From Dictyobacter formicarum (GTDB taxonomy: Bacteria > Chloroflexota > Ktedonobacteria > Ktedonobacterales > Ktedonobacteraceae): 64,000 nucleotides of DNA. The translations under genes were made by a program, and so were the position numbers. Below, one piece after another: positions 53,466 through 62,959 of the stretch. Position 1 is the stretch's first letter, and each line of letters starts with the position of its first letter. The DNA is taken from positions 372,001 through 436,000 of the forward strand of contig NZ_BNJJ01000001.1 in the NCBI RefSeq assembly GCF_016587435.1, in the 5' to 3' direction. The notes under the pieces were generated by a model. It ran no database searches, was not told the origin of the DNA, and worked only from the letters and a program-made list of their open reading frames with translations.

Positions 53466-55427
53466 ATGACCCGAGAACCAGCCAATGTCTGGACGCCACT
53501 CTATCGCGCTGATCTCGAAACCCTCCTGCACAAGCAGGAATATACTACTCTGCATGTCACGATCCTTTCCTGGTTGATCTGGCTCTCCCTCCTCTCAGAA
53601 GAGGAGTTACTTCGTGTCCTCTCCCAGAAAGAGCAGCCCATGGAGAGAAGTCGTCTTTCTGATCATCTCAGCAGAATGGCACGTCTGGGGCTCATCGATG
53701 CGATCATGCTCCGCGAACCCACGGCTGGCAGGCAAAAGCGATACTATGCCACGGATATGGGACTCTATCTCTACCTTTCAGCAATCCACCCATCTCCACC
53801 ACTCACCATGGCTCGACTCGCACAATCCTATCCGGTCGAACGCGCTGATCTGCTCGCACGCCTGGCTCGCCCCCATATCCATCTCGCATGCACGTCCCTG
53901 GCGACACGTATCATTGCTGAAGGGGCAACCTATGGCAACCAGCTCATAAGCTATCAGCAGACATGGCAGCATGTCTATTCCCTGGCACAGGAGAAACACA
54001 CTCTCGCCAGCGATGCGGCCTTGCTCATTGAACGGCTAGATGAGGGAACATTCTATGCCTTCCTTGTCTATGTAGATATTGAACCACACCAGAAGGCAGA
54101 ACGGGCAGTGGAACACTGGTTACTTTCATTACTGGATCTACGCCAGAGGCTGCGGCTCTACCGTCACCAGTGGCCGGAGGTGTTCATTATCTCCACACGC
54201 ACCCGACCCTCCCTATGGGCACAACTGCTGCTGAAGACAAGCATCCAACGAACCACAACACCGCTCGCAGGAGGAATAACCACGCTTGACGCCCTGAGCG
54301 ATGGCATCTATACCCCCATCTGGTGGGATCTCGCAGTCCTGGCATCAGGAGCACATTCCGATCAGTATGCCCTTTCCCACTTCTTGCGCGAACCTGCATC
54401 CAAAGACCTCGTTGAACACCTGTCAAACCAGCACCACTTCTACGCCATGCGGCTCAAAGAGACAGCGTCACCCCCTCCACGAACTAAAAAACGGCTCCAC
54501 CGTTATGTTGGTGACGCCCTGCAGGATGAAGCAGCACATCTCACAAAAGAGCGTCTCATAGAGTCCTTTTCGACAAAACGCAAGAACCAGCTCGGGATAG
54601 AGGGAGCGGGGTTGCTCACACTCACACTCACTGGTACGGAAAAAGCCCTGATAGGCTGGGCGGCACACCATCCCCTGCTTGATGTCCCTACCTTCCAGGC
54701 ACTCCTTCGGCCGGGAGCCAATCCCCGAGCGATCAAACCGCTGCAACAACATATCACCCATCTGTTCCAGCTTGGCTTGATCGAAGTCAGACTATGGTCC
54801 GCGGGTAGAACACCGTTGGAACAACAGCGCTACCTCCTCACACCCGTCGCATTAAAGTTTATGGCGGTGCGCATTGGGGAGCCCTATACCTATTACTTTG
54901 TCTCGCCCAAGTATCAAAAAAACGATGACGAGCAACTGGATCGACAATGGGGCACACGTGGGCTCAATGGACAGATGTGGCACACTAACGCACTCTATTC
55001 CTTTATGCGTCAACTCTACCGAAACACGTATGCACGCGGGGAGATCATCTATCACTGGAAAAGCGCCCATGAGTCTGCACGCTGGTACCGGGACAGCATC
55101 ACCCAAAACGATGAGCACACCCGGCCAGACGCCGAGATCCTCTTTGCGTTATCGCCCACTGATGACCCCGTGAGAATGGTCCTGTTGGAATATGATCGAG
55201 GGACGACGGGAATTGTGCAATACACCCGCAAATTTACCGCCTACCTGGACTATCACCAGGCAACAGGCGTCGCGCTCCCCCTCCTCGTCGTCACCACATC
55301 CCACAAAGCCATAGCACGCATGCAGCAGGTCCTCGACACCTTGGGAACGTTACGGATCATCATGCTGTTAGAAAAAGATCTTCTCGCTCAGGGCTTCACG
55401 CTTGTCGTTCGCCATTTTTCGCCGTAA
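53466..55427 (+). CDS. Replication-relaxation family protein
   Basis: A 653-residue protein. ATG 53466 has GGGGAGA 7 nt upstream. Early residues show paired winged-helix motifs (L-S-E-E-E-L-L-R-V-L, then L-S-D-H-L-S-R-M-A-R-L-G-L-I) and a second such region (I-T-H-L-F-Q-L-G-L-I-E-V) after position 420. The C-terminal part has R-P-D-A-E-I-L-F-A and L-L-E-Y-D-R-G-T-T, a nuclease-like pattern seen in replication-relaxation proteins of mobile elements. In Streptomyces-type and Chloroflexota elements these may replace a classical relaxase. It is the last gene of the conjugation operon. Confidence 0.78.
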   Translation: MTREPANVWTPLYRADLETLLHKQEYTTLHVTILSWLIWLSLLSEEELLRVLSQKEQPMERSRLSDHLSRMARLGLIDAIMLREPTAGRQKRYYATDMGLYLYLSAIHPSPPLTMARLAQSYPVERADLLARLARPHIHLACTSLATRIIAEGATYGNQLISYQQTWQHVYSLAQEKHTLASDAALLIERLDEGTFYAFLVYVDIEPHQKAERAVEHWLLSLLDLRQRLRLYRHQWPEVFIISTRTRPSLWAQLLLKTSIQRTTTPLAGGITTLDALSDGIYTPIWWDLAVLASGAHSDQYALSHFLREPASKDLVEHLSNQHHFYAMRLKETASPPPRTKKRLHRYVGDALQDEAAHLTKERLIESFSTKRKNQLGIEGAGLLTLTLTGTEKALIGWAAHHPLLDVPTFQALLRPGANPRAIKPLQQHITHLFQLGLIEVRLWSAGRTPLEQQRYLLTPVALKFMAVRIGEPYTYYFVSPKYQKNDDEQLDRQWGTRGLNGQMWHTNALYSFMRQLYRNTYARGEIIYHWKSAHESARWYRDSITQNDEHTRPDAEILFALSPTDDPVRMVLLEYDRGTTGIVQYTRKFTAYLDYHQATGVALPLLVVTTSHKAIARMQQVLDTLGTLRIIMLLEKDLLAQGFTLVVRHFSP

Positions 55428-55460
55428 CATAGATGGAAAAAACAGACGAAGAGATGGGAA

Positions 55461-55880
55461 ATGGATAGACGAAGCTATAGCAAGCTCAAACATATGCTAC
55501 GGACGTTCGTTGAGGAGAATCAACCTTCTTTCGAGGATGATAGGTATCTCGTATTAGCGCAAAGTATATTCAGGTATATTGAATTACAACCAGAGGAGAA
55601 CAATCGCCGTATTCAAACATGCCGCCTATCGATCACGTGGCGACAACAGGGGATTCCTTCCATTCGGAGCATCAAACTAGAAGATCAAAATCACTCTGTG
55701 GAGATTTTGAGACTGTATCACCACGGAGTGGAAGAGCTCTTTTGTGCCTCTTTCCCTAACCAGCAAGTATCTCAGCAACCATTTCTACGCTCATTGCGCA
55801 ATCGCAACGATGAAATGATCAAGCAGAGTATGCGTTGGTTTTGCATGACGTTATTAGCAATGTGGGAAGAGGATAGCTAA
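55461..55880 (+). CDS. Uncharacterised 139-residue protein
   Basis: It begins at ATG 55461 after a weak GAAGAGATGG. It is helical and charged, with no recognisable domain (D-R-R-S-Y-S-K-L-K-H-M-L-R-T and M-R-W-F-C-M-T-L-L-A). It overlaps the convergent methyltransferase gene by 4 bp. Confidence 0.5.
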   Translation: MDRRSYSKLKHMLRTFVEENQPSFEDDRYLVLAQSIFRYIELQPEENNRRIQTCRLSITWRQQGIPSIRSIKLEDQNHSVEILRLYHHGVEELFCASFPNQQVSQQPFLRSLRNRNDEMIKQSMRWFCMTLLAMWEEDS

Positions 55881-56767
55881 TTCACAGGTTTTTGTCCGAA
55901 GATGCTGTAAAAGTCCCATAGCCCAACAAATGGATCAAACCCACCTTCCTCATTGGACACCCCATAACGCATCTCGCGTACAAGACGACGATAACAGTCA
56001 TCAACTTCCTCCTGTGTAGCAACTCTCCATCGTACCAAGAAGGGTTTCATGGCCTCCAGCAAGATTTTATAATCGGTGTAGCACATCTGATATCCTTCGC
56101 ATCCGTATGATACATCCACCAGGTTATGTTTCGTTGAGAGGATCTGGAATCCCGCACGCTTGAACATCGCGGGTAAGCGAGGAATCACCCCTAACTGATC
56201 CGTATAATATCCAGCGCCCTCACGATAGAGTGCCTGGCATCCCAGAAAATGATATTCATGCAATGCAGGTGAATTTGTCTGAATGTTTGCATCTTCTTGA
56301 ATCAGGCGCAAATAGCCGCCAGGCTTCAAGAGTCGATAACATTCTGTGATGAGGCGTGGCCATAATGTTCTACTCATGAATGCGTAGACCAGACTGACAT
56401 TCACTAGGTCGAAGCTCTCATTTGCATAGCGTAGCGGGAATTTGGTAGCATCACCTACTTCAAATTGGACGTTTTTCAGGTTGTCTCTCGCTGCTTTCGA
56501 TTGAGCGAATTCAATCATGCGCTGAGATATATCAAAACCTATGAGTTGCATATGTGGATGTGCCCGTGCAACTTCAGTAATCCACTGTCCAGGTCCGCAG
56601 GCGATGTCCAGAACATGTTCAACTCCTTCAAATGACGGATGCTCGGGACAAATCCCTCCGAATTGTTTCATTAAAAAATGGGATTGCTGGAGCAAACGGG
56701 ACATCTCTTCTATGTGTTCCTGATCAACATAGTATTTGGGCTGCCCATTCGGATCGTTGTTCGACAT
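55877..56767 (-). CDS. Class I SAM-dependent methyltransferase
   Basis: A 296-residue protein. The SAM-binding motif is V-L-D-I-A-C-G-P-G-Q-W, with D-I at the acidic second strand and L-L-K-P-G-G-Y-L-R-L at motif III. A late helical part is paralogous to the enzyme at 58099-58935: both have N-S-P-A-L and [FV]-S-Y-G after motif III. The substrate is not apparent. The genes may be cargo of the neighbouring conjugative element. Confidence 0.85.
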   Translation of the reverse strand: MSNNDPNGQPKYYVDQEHIEEMSRLLQQSHFLMKQFGGICPEHPSFEGVEHVLDIACGPGQWITEVARAHPHMQLIGFDISQRMIEFAQSKAARDNLKNVQFEVGDATKFPLRYANESFDLVNVSLVYAFMSRTLWPRLITECYRLLKPGGYLRLIQEDANIQTNSPALHEYHFLGCQALYREGAGYYTDQLGVIPRLPAMFKRAGFQILSTKHNLVDVSYGCEGYQMCYTDYKILLEAMKPFLVRWRVATQEEVDDCYRRLVREMRYGVSNEEGGFDPFVGLWDFYSIFGQKPVN

Positions 56768-56802
56768 GCCAGATAATACCTCTCTTCTTTCTTTTTTTAT
56801 GT

Positions 56803-57690
56803 TCAGCGTCCATGGCGGATTTCGTCATCTCGTGGCGTAAATGAAATAGAAGAAGTATGCATGGAATAAGGGGGAATTCGTGTGTACGCTAATTGGACTA
56901 ACGCCACACGTAAGAATGCTTGAAGTTCATCATCCACATAGGGACCAGAGCTTATCATGGCACGTAAAGCTGGACACCAGGTAATAAGCTCCTCATAAGT
57001 AAGGTGATAATATAGTTTCCCATGAATGTTTGTCGCGCCCGCGAATCGAATAGCTCCATAGAAGTGAGATCCAGTGGCATTGGAAAGCAACCACCAGCGT
57101 CCTTCCTCATCCCATGCGGCTCCAGCCCAGGGCGTCCAGATTAAAGTATGTGCTGGCAGATGTGGAATATCGGTAATAGGTATAACACAAAATGGCGACA
57201 GTGGAGACTCTTGAGCATAGCACCACCAGGCTGGTTCATCCGCTGGTATCGAGTGTGGCAGAACTTTTTTTCCTTTGATAGACATGCGCATGATACACAA
57301 CGCTGCTCCGCTATCTCTGGTCGGTTGCCCTTTGCGCTCATTGCGGATCAAATTCATTGAAACCCAGTGATTAAAAGTTTTAGGCGGGATTGGCTTGCCG
57401 CTCGGTGTATATTTCCCTAATGTTTCTCTCAACCATTGATTAGAATATGTGAGTCTATGGGGAGACTGATCTCGTATGCGATTACGTACGAAACTGTCCA
57501 TCACAAAATAGACATTTTCCCGTTGCTCATTCACGTCCATTAAGAATTGTTTCAGGCATTCTTCTTGGTCTGGTAGATCATTGTGCTCATTTAACCAGTA
57601 ATGATAGAGATGCCGGGCAAGAGTGCGAGAAAGCGGAGCTACCTCTGGAGCTAAGTTGTCAGGGAAGGTCCATATTCTGTTGTCTTTCAT
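56803..57690 (-). CDS. Uncharacterised 295-residue protein
   Basis: It has no recognised domain. It contains aromatic clusters (W-W-C-Y, L-I-W-T-P-W-A-G-A-A-W, R-W-W-L-L) and a helical first half. The gap to the methyltransferase gene is 35 bp, so the two are probably co-transcribed. Confidence 0.55.
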   Translation of the reverse strand: MKDNRIWTFPDNLAPEVAPLSRTLARHLYHYWLNEHNDLPDQEECLKQFLMDVNEQRENVYFVMDSFVRNRIRDQSPHRLTYSNQWLRETLGKYTPSGKPIPPKTFNHWVSMNLIRNERKGQPTRDSGAALCIMRMSIKGKKVLPHSIPADEPAWWCYAQESPLSPFCVIPITDIPHLPAHTLIWTPWAGAAWDEEGRWWLLSNATGSHFYGAIRFAGATNIHGKLYYHLTYEELITWCPALRAMISSGPYVDDELQAFLRVALVQLAYTRIPPYSMHTSSISFTPRDDEIRHGR

Positions 57691-57874
57691 AAGTTCTGGC
57701 CGCTCATCTTTCTTCGTAACTCCTTTCCATAGAATATATTTAATTTTTCTATATAAGTGTACTGATGCTGCATCCAGCTAGCAACAGCTGGCCTATTATT
57801 TAAAACAGAGCAACTGCATTAAAAATATATAAGGATAAATACTTGTTCTCATCAGGCCCAAGAACCCTTTCATT

Positions 57875-57904
57875 TATCAGTATTATTAGTATATAATACT
57901 GATA
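57875..57904. promoter_or_regulatory. Perfect 12-bp palindrome between divergent genes
   Basis: TATCAGTATTAT (57875-57886) and its complement ATAATACTGATA (57893-57904) enclose a 6-nt loop, in the middle of the 408-bp gap between the divergent 56803-57690 and 58099-58935 genes. It is likely an operator site. The rest of the gap shows no gene. Confidence 0.6.
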
Positions 57905-58098
57905 TGATATTCGTATTTCCAGAGATGGAAGTACTACATTCTGATAAGAGTAGATATATCCATAGATGTAGTACATGGCGATCTACAACCCACAAAATAC
58001 AAAAGATGTGCAATGGCTACGAAGCGTGAGTGTAAACCTTATTGTAAGAAGATAGAGCTACTTGTAATGCAACCATCCAAGAAAACGATGAGTTTCTT

Positions 58099-58935
58099 AT
58101 GTTTACTGAGGCTCAGACGCTTGATGCTGTTATCGAGATAGCGCGATTGACAAATAAGCTTCCACTGCTTATCCATTGCCTGGGGGGAGTACTACCAGGA
58201 ATGCCTGGTGGTAACTTGTCCGATTTCTCCCATGTCTTAGAATTGTGTTGTGGGCCAGGTGGATGGATGCAAGAGTTCGCGCGAGCATATAAGAAAACAA
58301 GGGTGACAGGAGTGGACACGCGTGAAATTATGGTGGAGTACGCAGCAAACAGGATGCAAGCATACTCCAATGCCAAAGCAGTACTTGTTCCTTCCTATAC
58401 AAATTTATCTTGCTTTAATGATGCTGCCTTTGATGTGGTAACAATCCAATTCCTCAGCTCACATATCAACATTGATCAATGGGAATCTGTCTTAAAAGAA
58501 TGTAAACGGGTTCTCAAAAGTGGCGGGCTTGTACGCATAACGGAGTCCGAATTTCCACACTCGAACTCACCAGCATTAGAAACATGGAGTAACCTTTGCT
58601 GGCAAGGATTGATACGCATAGCACCATATTCTTTCTCCTCACATCGACGTCAAGTATGGCTTTGCGAATTAGAACCGTCACTGGTAGCTGCAGGGTTTGA
58701 GAGTCTAGCATTGCGCCCACACCTCATCAATTTCTCCTATGGAGCTTCATACTATGAAGAATGGAAGCATGACCTTCTCATACAAGCGCATATGTATCTT
58801 CCAGCAATGATAGCAAGTAATCTTATACATCAGGACCAAGGCACGTTACTTTTGGCTCAACTTCAGCAAGAAATGAATCTGCCAACATTCCATGCAATCC
58901 AATATCTCGCCACCGCATGGGGACGCAAAGGCTAA
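58099..58935 (+). CDS. Class I SAM-dependent methyltransferase (paralogue)
   Basis: A 278-residue protein. Motif I is V-L-E-L-C-C-G-P-G-G-W, with G-V-D-T at the second strand. Two segments downstream match the minus-strand paralogue at 55877-56767 (S-P-A-L, F-S-Y-G), so the two descend from one ancestor. The start ATG 58099 has no strong ribosome site (GATGAGTTTCTT upstream), and the upstream gap contains a palindrome. Confidence 0.82.
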   Translation: MFTEAQTLDAVIEIARLTNKLPLLIHCLGGVLPGMPGGNLSDFSHVLELCCGPGGWMQEFARAYKKTRVTGVDTREIMVEYAANRMQAYSNAKAVLVPSYTNLSCFNDAAFDVVTIQFLSSHINIDQWESVLKECKRVLKSGGLVRITESEFPHSNSPALETWSNLCWQGLIRIAPYSFSSHRRQVWLCELEPSLVAAGFESLALRPHLINFSYGASYYEEWKHDLLIQAHMYLPAMIASNLIHQDQGTLLLAQLQQEMNLPTFHAIQYLATAWGRKG

Positions 58936-59142
58936 ATAGAGATGTGATATGCTTTCCAATCAAGAACTTCTCGCCACGATTCGTTTCTCGTCGCCAAGTC
59001 TAAAGAGTTGGACAGGGAAGAAAGCGGCAAAGGAGTTCTGAGAGCGCGGTTCTCGACAACGAGGAAACCAGGGTCTACTGGCTACTATGAGCGACATTGG
59101 AGCTGGTGAGGCCTATCGAGAAAACGAGCCCAAGCACCAGCT

Positions 59143-59391
59143 GTGGTGATATCGGCATCGTCGAGTGCCGTCAAGCCGGACCAGGATGAGCAACGGGTAC
59201 TCCTGCGCTATCTACGCATGGGAAAGGAAGTACTGGTCGAACTCCTGATCACTACGGAATGGCCTCTGACCGAGCAGCGAAAACGGTGGCTCACTCAGCA
59301 GGTTGAGGTACATACTTGGCGACTCCGGGCAGAGGCTGCAGAAACTCAAGTGCAAGACACCCAAGCGAAGACAAGCCAACAAAACTACTGA
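59143..59391 (+). CDS. Small charged helical protein, module copy 1
   Basis: An 82-residue protein with no known domain. The segment L-T-E-Q-R-K-R-W-L-T-Q-Q-V-E recurs as D-Q-E-R-E-R-W-L-T-Q-Q-D-A at 60144-60317, and both end in T-W-R-L-R-A-E-A-[AV]-E. The repeat flanks the GrpB-like gene. Its function is unknown. The start may be an in-frame GTG or ATG nearby. Confidence 0.45.
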   Translation: MVISASSSAVKPDQDEQRVLLRYLRMGKEVLVELLITTEWPLTEQRKRWLTQQVEVHTWRLRAEAAETQVQDTQAKTSQQNY

Positions 59392-59528
59392 TCACAAATC
59401 GGACTTTCTTGCTGAAGCGCCAAAAAAGTGGTAAGGTATCTATCCAGCAGCTTCTCCTTTTTCGGTTATTTTTTGCTTACTCTCCCTCAACAGTTTCTTT
59501 AAAGGATATTCTCTAGGAGATGTTTCTC

Positions 59529-60098
59529 ATGTCTGAGTTCATGAAAGCGGGTGATCCTGTGTGGGTGGTTCCCTATGATGAGAATTGGCCTGATCGGTTT
59601 CAGCAGCTCGCACAGCCGTTACGACAGGCTCTCGGCCCTGTTGCCATGCGCATTGACCATATTGGCTCCACGTCCGTTCCTGGGCTGGCAGCCAAACCAA
59701 TCATTGATATCCAAATCTCTGTGGCTGATTTTGAGCCGCTTGATGGCTATCGATTGCCATTAGAGCGTCTTGGATATCTTTTTCATGCCGACAACGCTGA
59801 GCGGACAAAACGCTACTTCCGTGAGGCTCCGGGCCTGCCACGAGTCCATATCCACGTTCGGCGATCAGGAAGTTTCAGTGAACAGTTTGCGCTCCTTTTT
59901 CGCGATTATGTACGAACGCACCCAGATATTGCCTTTCAATATGCTCAGTTGAAAATCGAGCTGGCACAGCAGTGTTCTCGGGTTGAGGATCGACATGCCT
60001 ACACAGAGGCGAAAAGTCCCTTTATCTGGAAGGTCATTGCCCAAGCCGATGAATGGGCTCAATACATTGGGTGGATTCCTGGCCCTTCTGATTTGTAG
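59529..60098 (+). CDS. GrpB-family (UPF0157) protein
   Basis: About 189 residues from ATG 59529, with AGGAG 9 nt upstream. D-P-V-W-V-V-P-Y-D-E-N-W, D-H-I-G-S-T-S-V-P-G-L-A-A-K-P-I-I-D-I and the C-terminal K-S-P-F-I-W are the GrpB signature. This family is a nucleotidyltransferase-fold branch of unknown substrate, often fused to or near CoA-related or resistance genes. The G-S-T...D-I pattern indicates an intact active site. Confidence 0.88.
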   Translation: MSEFMKAGDPVWVVPYDENWPDRFQQLAQPLRQALGPVAMRIDHIGSTSVPGLAAKPIIDIQISVADFEPLDGYRLPLERLGYLFHADNAERTKRYFREAPGLPRVHIHVRRSGSFSEQFALLFRDYVRTHPDIAFQYAQLKIELAQQCSRVEDRHAYTEAKSPFIWKVIAQADEWAQYIGWIPGPSDL

Positions 60099-60143
60099 AA
60101 GCATACGGCTTTGCTATGTATCTCTGTTTTCCATCACTGCACT

Positions 60144-60317
60144 ATGGTTACAATTGATCGGCTTCTGACCGTGGAACGCACAACGGATCAAGAGCGTGAA
60201 CGCTGGCTCACCCAGCAAGATGCGGTACCGACCTGGCGATTACGTGCGGAAGCTGTCGAAGTACGGTTGTCACGAGACAGAGATGATCTCGATAGATTCA
60301 ATCCAGCAGAAAGGTGA
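60144..60317 (+). CDS. Small charged helical protein, module copy 2
   Basis: A 57-residue reading with the W-L-T-Q-Q and T-W-R-L-R-A-E-A-V-E motif shared with 59143-59391. It lies between the GrpB-family gene and the nucleotidyltransferase remnant. It may be a decayed duplicate. Confidence 0.4.
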   Translation: MVTIDRLLTVERTTDQERERWLTQQDAVPTWRLRAEAVEVRLSRDRDDLDRFNPAER

Positions 60318-60325
60318 GAAAAGAT

Positions 60326-61201
60326 ATGAACGAAGCGAGTCGCTGGCGTTATGACCTGGCTCAAAAGATGGCCCCATTTTATAGTGAGAACTCCAAGGCA
60401 CTGCTTGTGGAAATCGGAGGCTCTGTGGCACGAGGATGGGCTGATCGCTACTCCGATATTGAGCTTGGCGTCTTCTGGATAGAGGCCCCTACCGAAGAGG
60501 AACGCAGAACCATCATTGAGCGTGCTGGAGGAGTACTCAAAGAGATGTGGCCGTACCACCCTGAAAAACAAACGTGGTCAGAACTATACAGCATTGATGG
60601 GGTAGACTTCGATGTAAGTCATATGACCATTGAGCGTATGGAACGCCTCCTGATCGATGTTCTTGAACACCACGATCCGAACTTCCTCAAGTAGTATGTG
60701 ATTTCGGCCATTGTTCCTGCTCTACCCCTCGTTGGAGCACCACTACTGACACAGTGGCAGGACAAAGCAAAGGCGTACCCCGATGATCTCGCTCGGGCAG
60801 TGATTCGTGCCAACCTTGGCTTCAGCGCTGCCTGGATACGAGAGGTCTTTGCGGCACGTCAGGATCTCTTGCCACTCTATGAGTCCTACAGTTTTGCTCA
60901 GAAACGCATCTTGACCTTGCTATTCGGCCTCAATCATTTGTATCATCCTGGATTCAAGTGGATAGATCGACGCATTGAAGCGTTGTCTTTCGCTCCTCCA
61001 GCGTTATCCCTTCGCTTCAAGCAGGTGTGGAACAGTGAACCAGTGGCAGGAACCCGGCTGCTTCATACTCTGATTGAAGAGACATTTACCCTGATTGACA
61101 TGCATATGCCAGAAGTGGGTACTGCGCAAGCCAGAGCTGTTTTTGAACAGCACCAGATGGAATGGGAACAAGCCCCAAAAAGGTTCTTGGAAGAACAGTG
61201 A
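60326..61201 (+). pseudogene. Nucleotidyltransferase split by an in-frame TAG
   Basis: From ATG 60326 (M-N-E-A-S-R-W-R-Y-D) the frame reads I-G-G-S-V-A-R-G-W-A-D-R-Y-S-D-I-E-L, the Mg-binding nucleotidyltransferase signature of aminoglycoside- and DUF4037-type enzymes, then meets TAG at 60692-60694 and continues in the same frame to 61201 with a helical domain (L-L-F-G-L-N-H-L-Y-H-P-G-F-K). A CAG to TAG change (K-stop-Y-V-I-S-A-I) would explain it. It is probably a recent nonsense mutation. A read-through codon is unlikely, as no other gene here uses TAG in this way. Confidence 0.75.
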
Positions 61202-61432
61202 CAACAGAGCCCCGATCAGCTCAATGGATCAGAGTTTGCTTGGAGGAATCGATACAAACTCCCATTTTGTAGAGGTACATGGATTCCTATGTGCCTCTAC
61301 AACGCTCTATACTATTTGTAAGAATGTTTGGCTGCTTTGTGCCAAAAGGTTGGTCGAGCTTCATGTGGGCTGCTCAAGCAGTGAAAGAGACTGGTATCAT
61401 ACTCAAAAATGCTTCTTGTATGGCGGGTCATC

Positions 61433-62165
61433 ATGAACCTAGAAGAAACGCTTCAATATCATCATATTGATGTATCATCATTAAGCCTCCCTGAATATCA
61501 GCGTGGAGGGAAAGAGTATCCCATCTACCTTCTGCGGGTCCCTGTTACTCAGGCTCTCGCGCTATGGGAAGTATTACGCGATCTCATCTCTGAGACGGGA
61601 TATTGGCCAGTCATTGGCTGGGATCGTTTTAAACAGCCTCCCTGGGAAGAGGAAATGGTCCAAGATATCCTTGAGGAAGGATTACACATTGATATCCAGC
61701 AATGGCTGGAACAGGAGGGAACCCACGCAAGAATAGACGAAGAGGGCGTGAGAAGGCGTGTTGACGCTCCACCCGCCCCTTTCGACTTTCGCCTTCTCCA
61801 CGGTCGGTTTCCCAATACACTCCCTCCACTGGTTCCAATTGCTCTCGTTCCAACAGCTCATTTCTGGGAAGTGCCGGCCTATCTCCCCCGTTCAAGCCAA
61901 TGAATGGGACCCGTCAAATGCAGTCCAGGTGGCGATGATGAAATACTGGAATGAGCGCTGGGGAGCCGAATTAGTTGCCATGGCTCCAAGTACCGTGGAA
62001 ATGCGTGTGCTACGACCGCCAACCACGTGGGAAGAAGCTTTTCTACTCGCAAAAGAACAGTACATTTACGCTCCTGATGTGGTTGATCAATGGCTCGGAG
62101 GAAACTTTGCGACTCTCGTCAAGACATTGCTCAACGGTCGTGTGTGGTTATTCTGGTGGGATTAG
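61433..62165 (+). pseudogene. DUF4253 protein, frameshifted
   Basis: The first frame (61433 to about 61885) reads V-L-R-D-L-I-S-E-T-G-Y-W-P-V-I and V-P-T-A-H-F-W-E-V-P-A-Y-L-P. The match then moves to another frame (A-N-E-W-D-P-S-N-A-V-Q-V-A-M-M-K-Y-W-N and A-K-E-Q-Y-I-Y-A-P-D-V-V-D-Q-W), ending at 62165. The switch lies at a run of C (about 61887-61892), a typical slippage site. Both halves together are a complete DUF4253 domain, so an indel has broken the gene, or a sequencing error must be excluded. Confidence 0.78.
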
Positions 62166-62258
62166 CAAGATGTGCTTTGATTTCAGGCAATCCATGGGGA
62201 TGCAAAATTCGGCCCTATCCACAAAGCGGCCAATCATTGTGACAAATGGCAGCCAAAA

Positions 62259-62301
62259 ATGGAAGGAAGTTTGGCCGTCAGGGCCAAACTTTTCTTCCAT
62301 T
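62259..62301. terminator. Long hairpin between the DUF4253 gene and the IYP array
   Basis: AATGGAAG pairs with CTTCCATT and AGTTTGGCC with GGCCAAACT around a 5-nt loop (17 paired bases, one small internal loop). It is placed to end transcription from both sides. A short A-run precedes the stem and T follows it. Confidence 0.65.
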
Positions 62302-62415
62302 TGCAATGGATGTATAAACATCTTTTTCTCGAATACCACCCGTTATCAATCGAAATGTGACATGCTTTCCTCCTAGCGGTGTGTAACGATCTATGGATTT
62401 CTCAGAAATCTCCGC

Positions 62416-62577
62416 CTAGCTATGTGGGTAAATGATCCCGGGAACGATACTCAGTGCGTGCCAGGAATGAAACTGGTGGAATACGAGAAACATCAGACAT
62501 GCAAGCGCTGCTAGGAACACAAACAGTGCAACGATTACAAAGGCAAAAGTTTGCGACACGATAAGTCTGTACACCAT
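62416..62577 (-). CDS. IYP-motif small membrane protein A
   Basis: A 53-residue protein. ATG 62577 follows AGGAGG by 10 nt. Residues 10-33 are a single membrane helix (F-A-F-V-I-V-A-L-F-V-F-L-A-A-L-A), after a short N-terminus with one Arg. The C-terminus reads A-L-S-I-V-P-G-I-I-Y-P-H-S and is shared with the three neighbouring genes. No known family fits. With the basic N-terminus the predicted orientation is N-in/C-out, so the conserved end would face outside. It is the last gene of the array. Confidence 0.75.
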   Translation of the reverse strand: MVYRLIVSQTFAFVIVALFVFLAALACLMFLVFHQFHSWHALSIVPGIIYPHS

Positions 62578-62595
62578 GTCAACATTACCTCCTGT

Positions 62596-62748
62596 TTAGC
62601 TACGTGGATAAATGACATTCGGAGTGCTGCTCAATGTATGGCCGGTTAAATATGGGCTAGCAAGAACCAGACAAACAAGAACAAGCAGTGCAAACAATGC
62701 AATGACTCCGACGATAAAGATGTGTTGCTGACGAAGTGTAGGCGTCAT
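62596..62748 (-). CDS. IYP-motif small membrane protein B
   Basis: A 50-residue protein from ATG 62748 (AAAGGT upstream). M-T-P-T-L-R-Q-Q-H then a membrane helix F-I-V-G-V-I-A-L-F-A-L-L-V-L-V-C, and the C-terminus T-L-S-S-T-P-N-V-I-Y-P-R-S. It is paralogous to A, C and D, and 18 bp upstream of the start of gene A. Confidence 0.75.
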   Translation of the reverse strand: MTPTLRQQHIFIVGVIALFALLVLVCLVLASPYLTGHTLSSTPNVIYPRS

Positions 62749-62959
62749 ATGGTTGTACCTTTCTACCGTAAAACTCTGCGGCTTTCACCATTTTTAGGAC
62801 CAGGGAACAAACACATTTGAAGCTGTCATATTGGCAAGGAGCTATCCATTCGAAAATGGAGCGTAAAGTGCGTACCAGTGATAAAACACGTAGGACGCTA
62901 CTGAAACAAGACTATTATAGAGATAAAAAGCTCCTTCGCCTGGCAGCAAGCATGATGCC

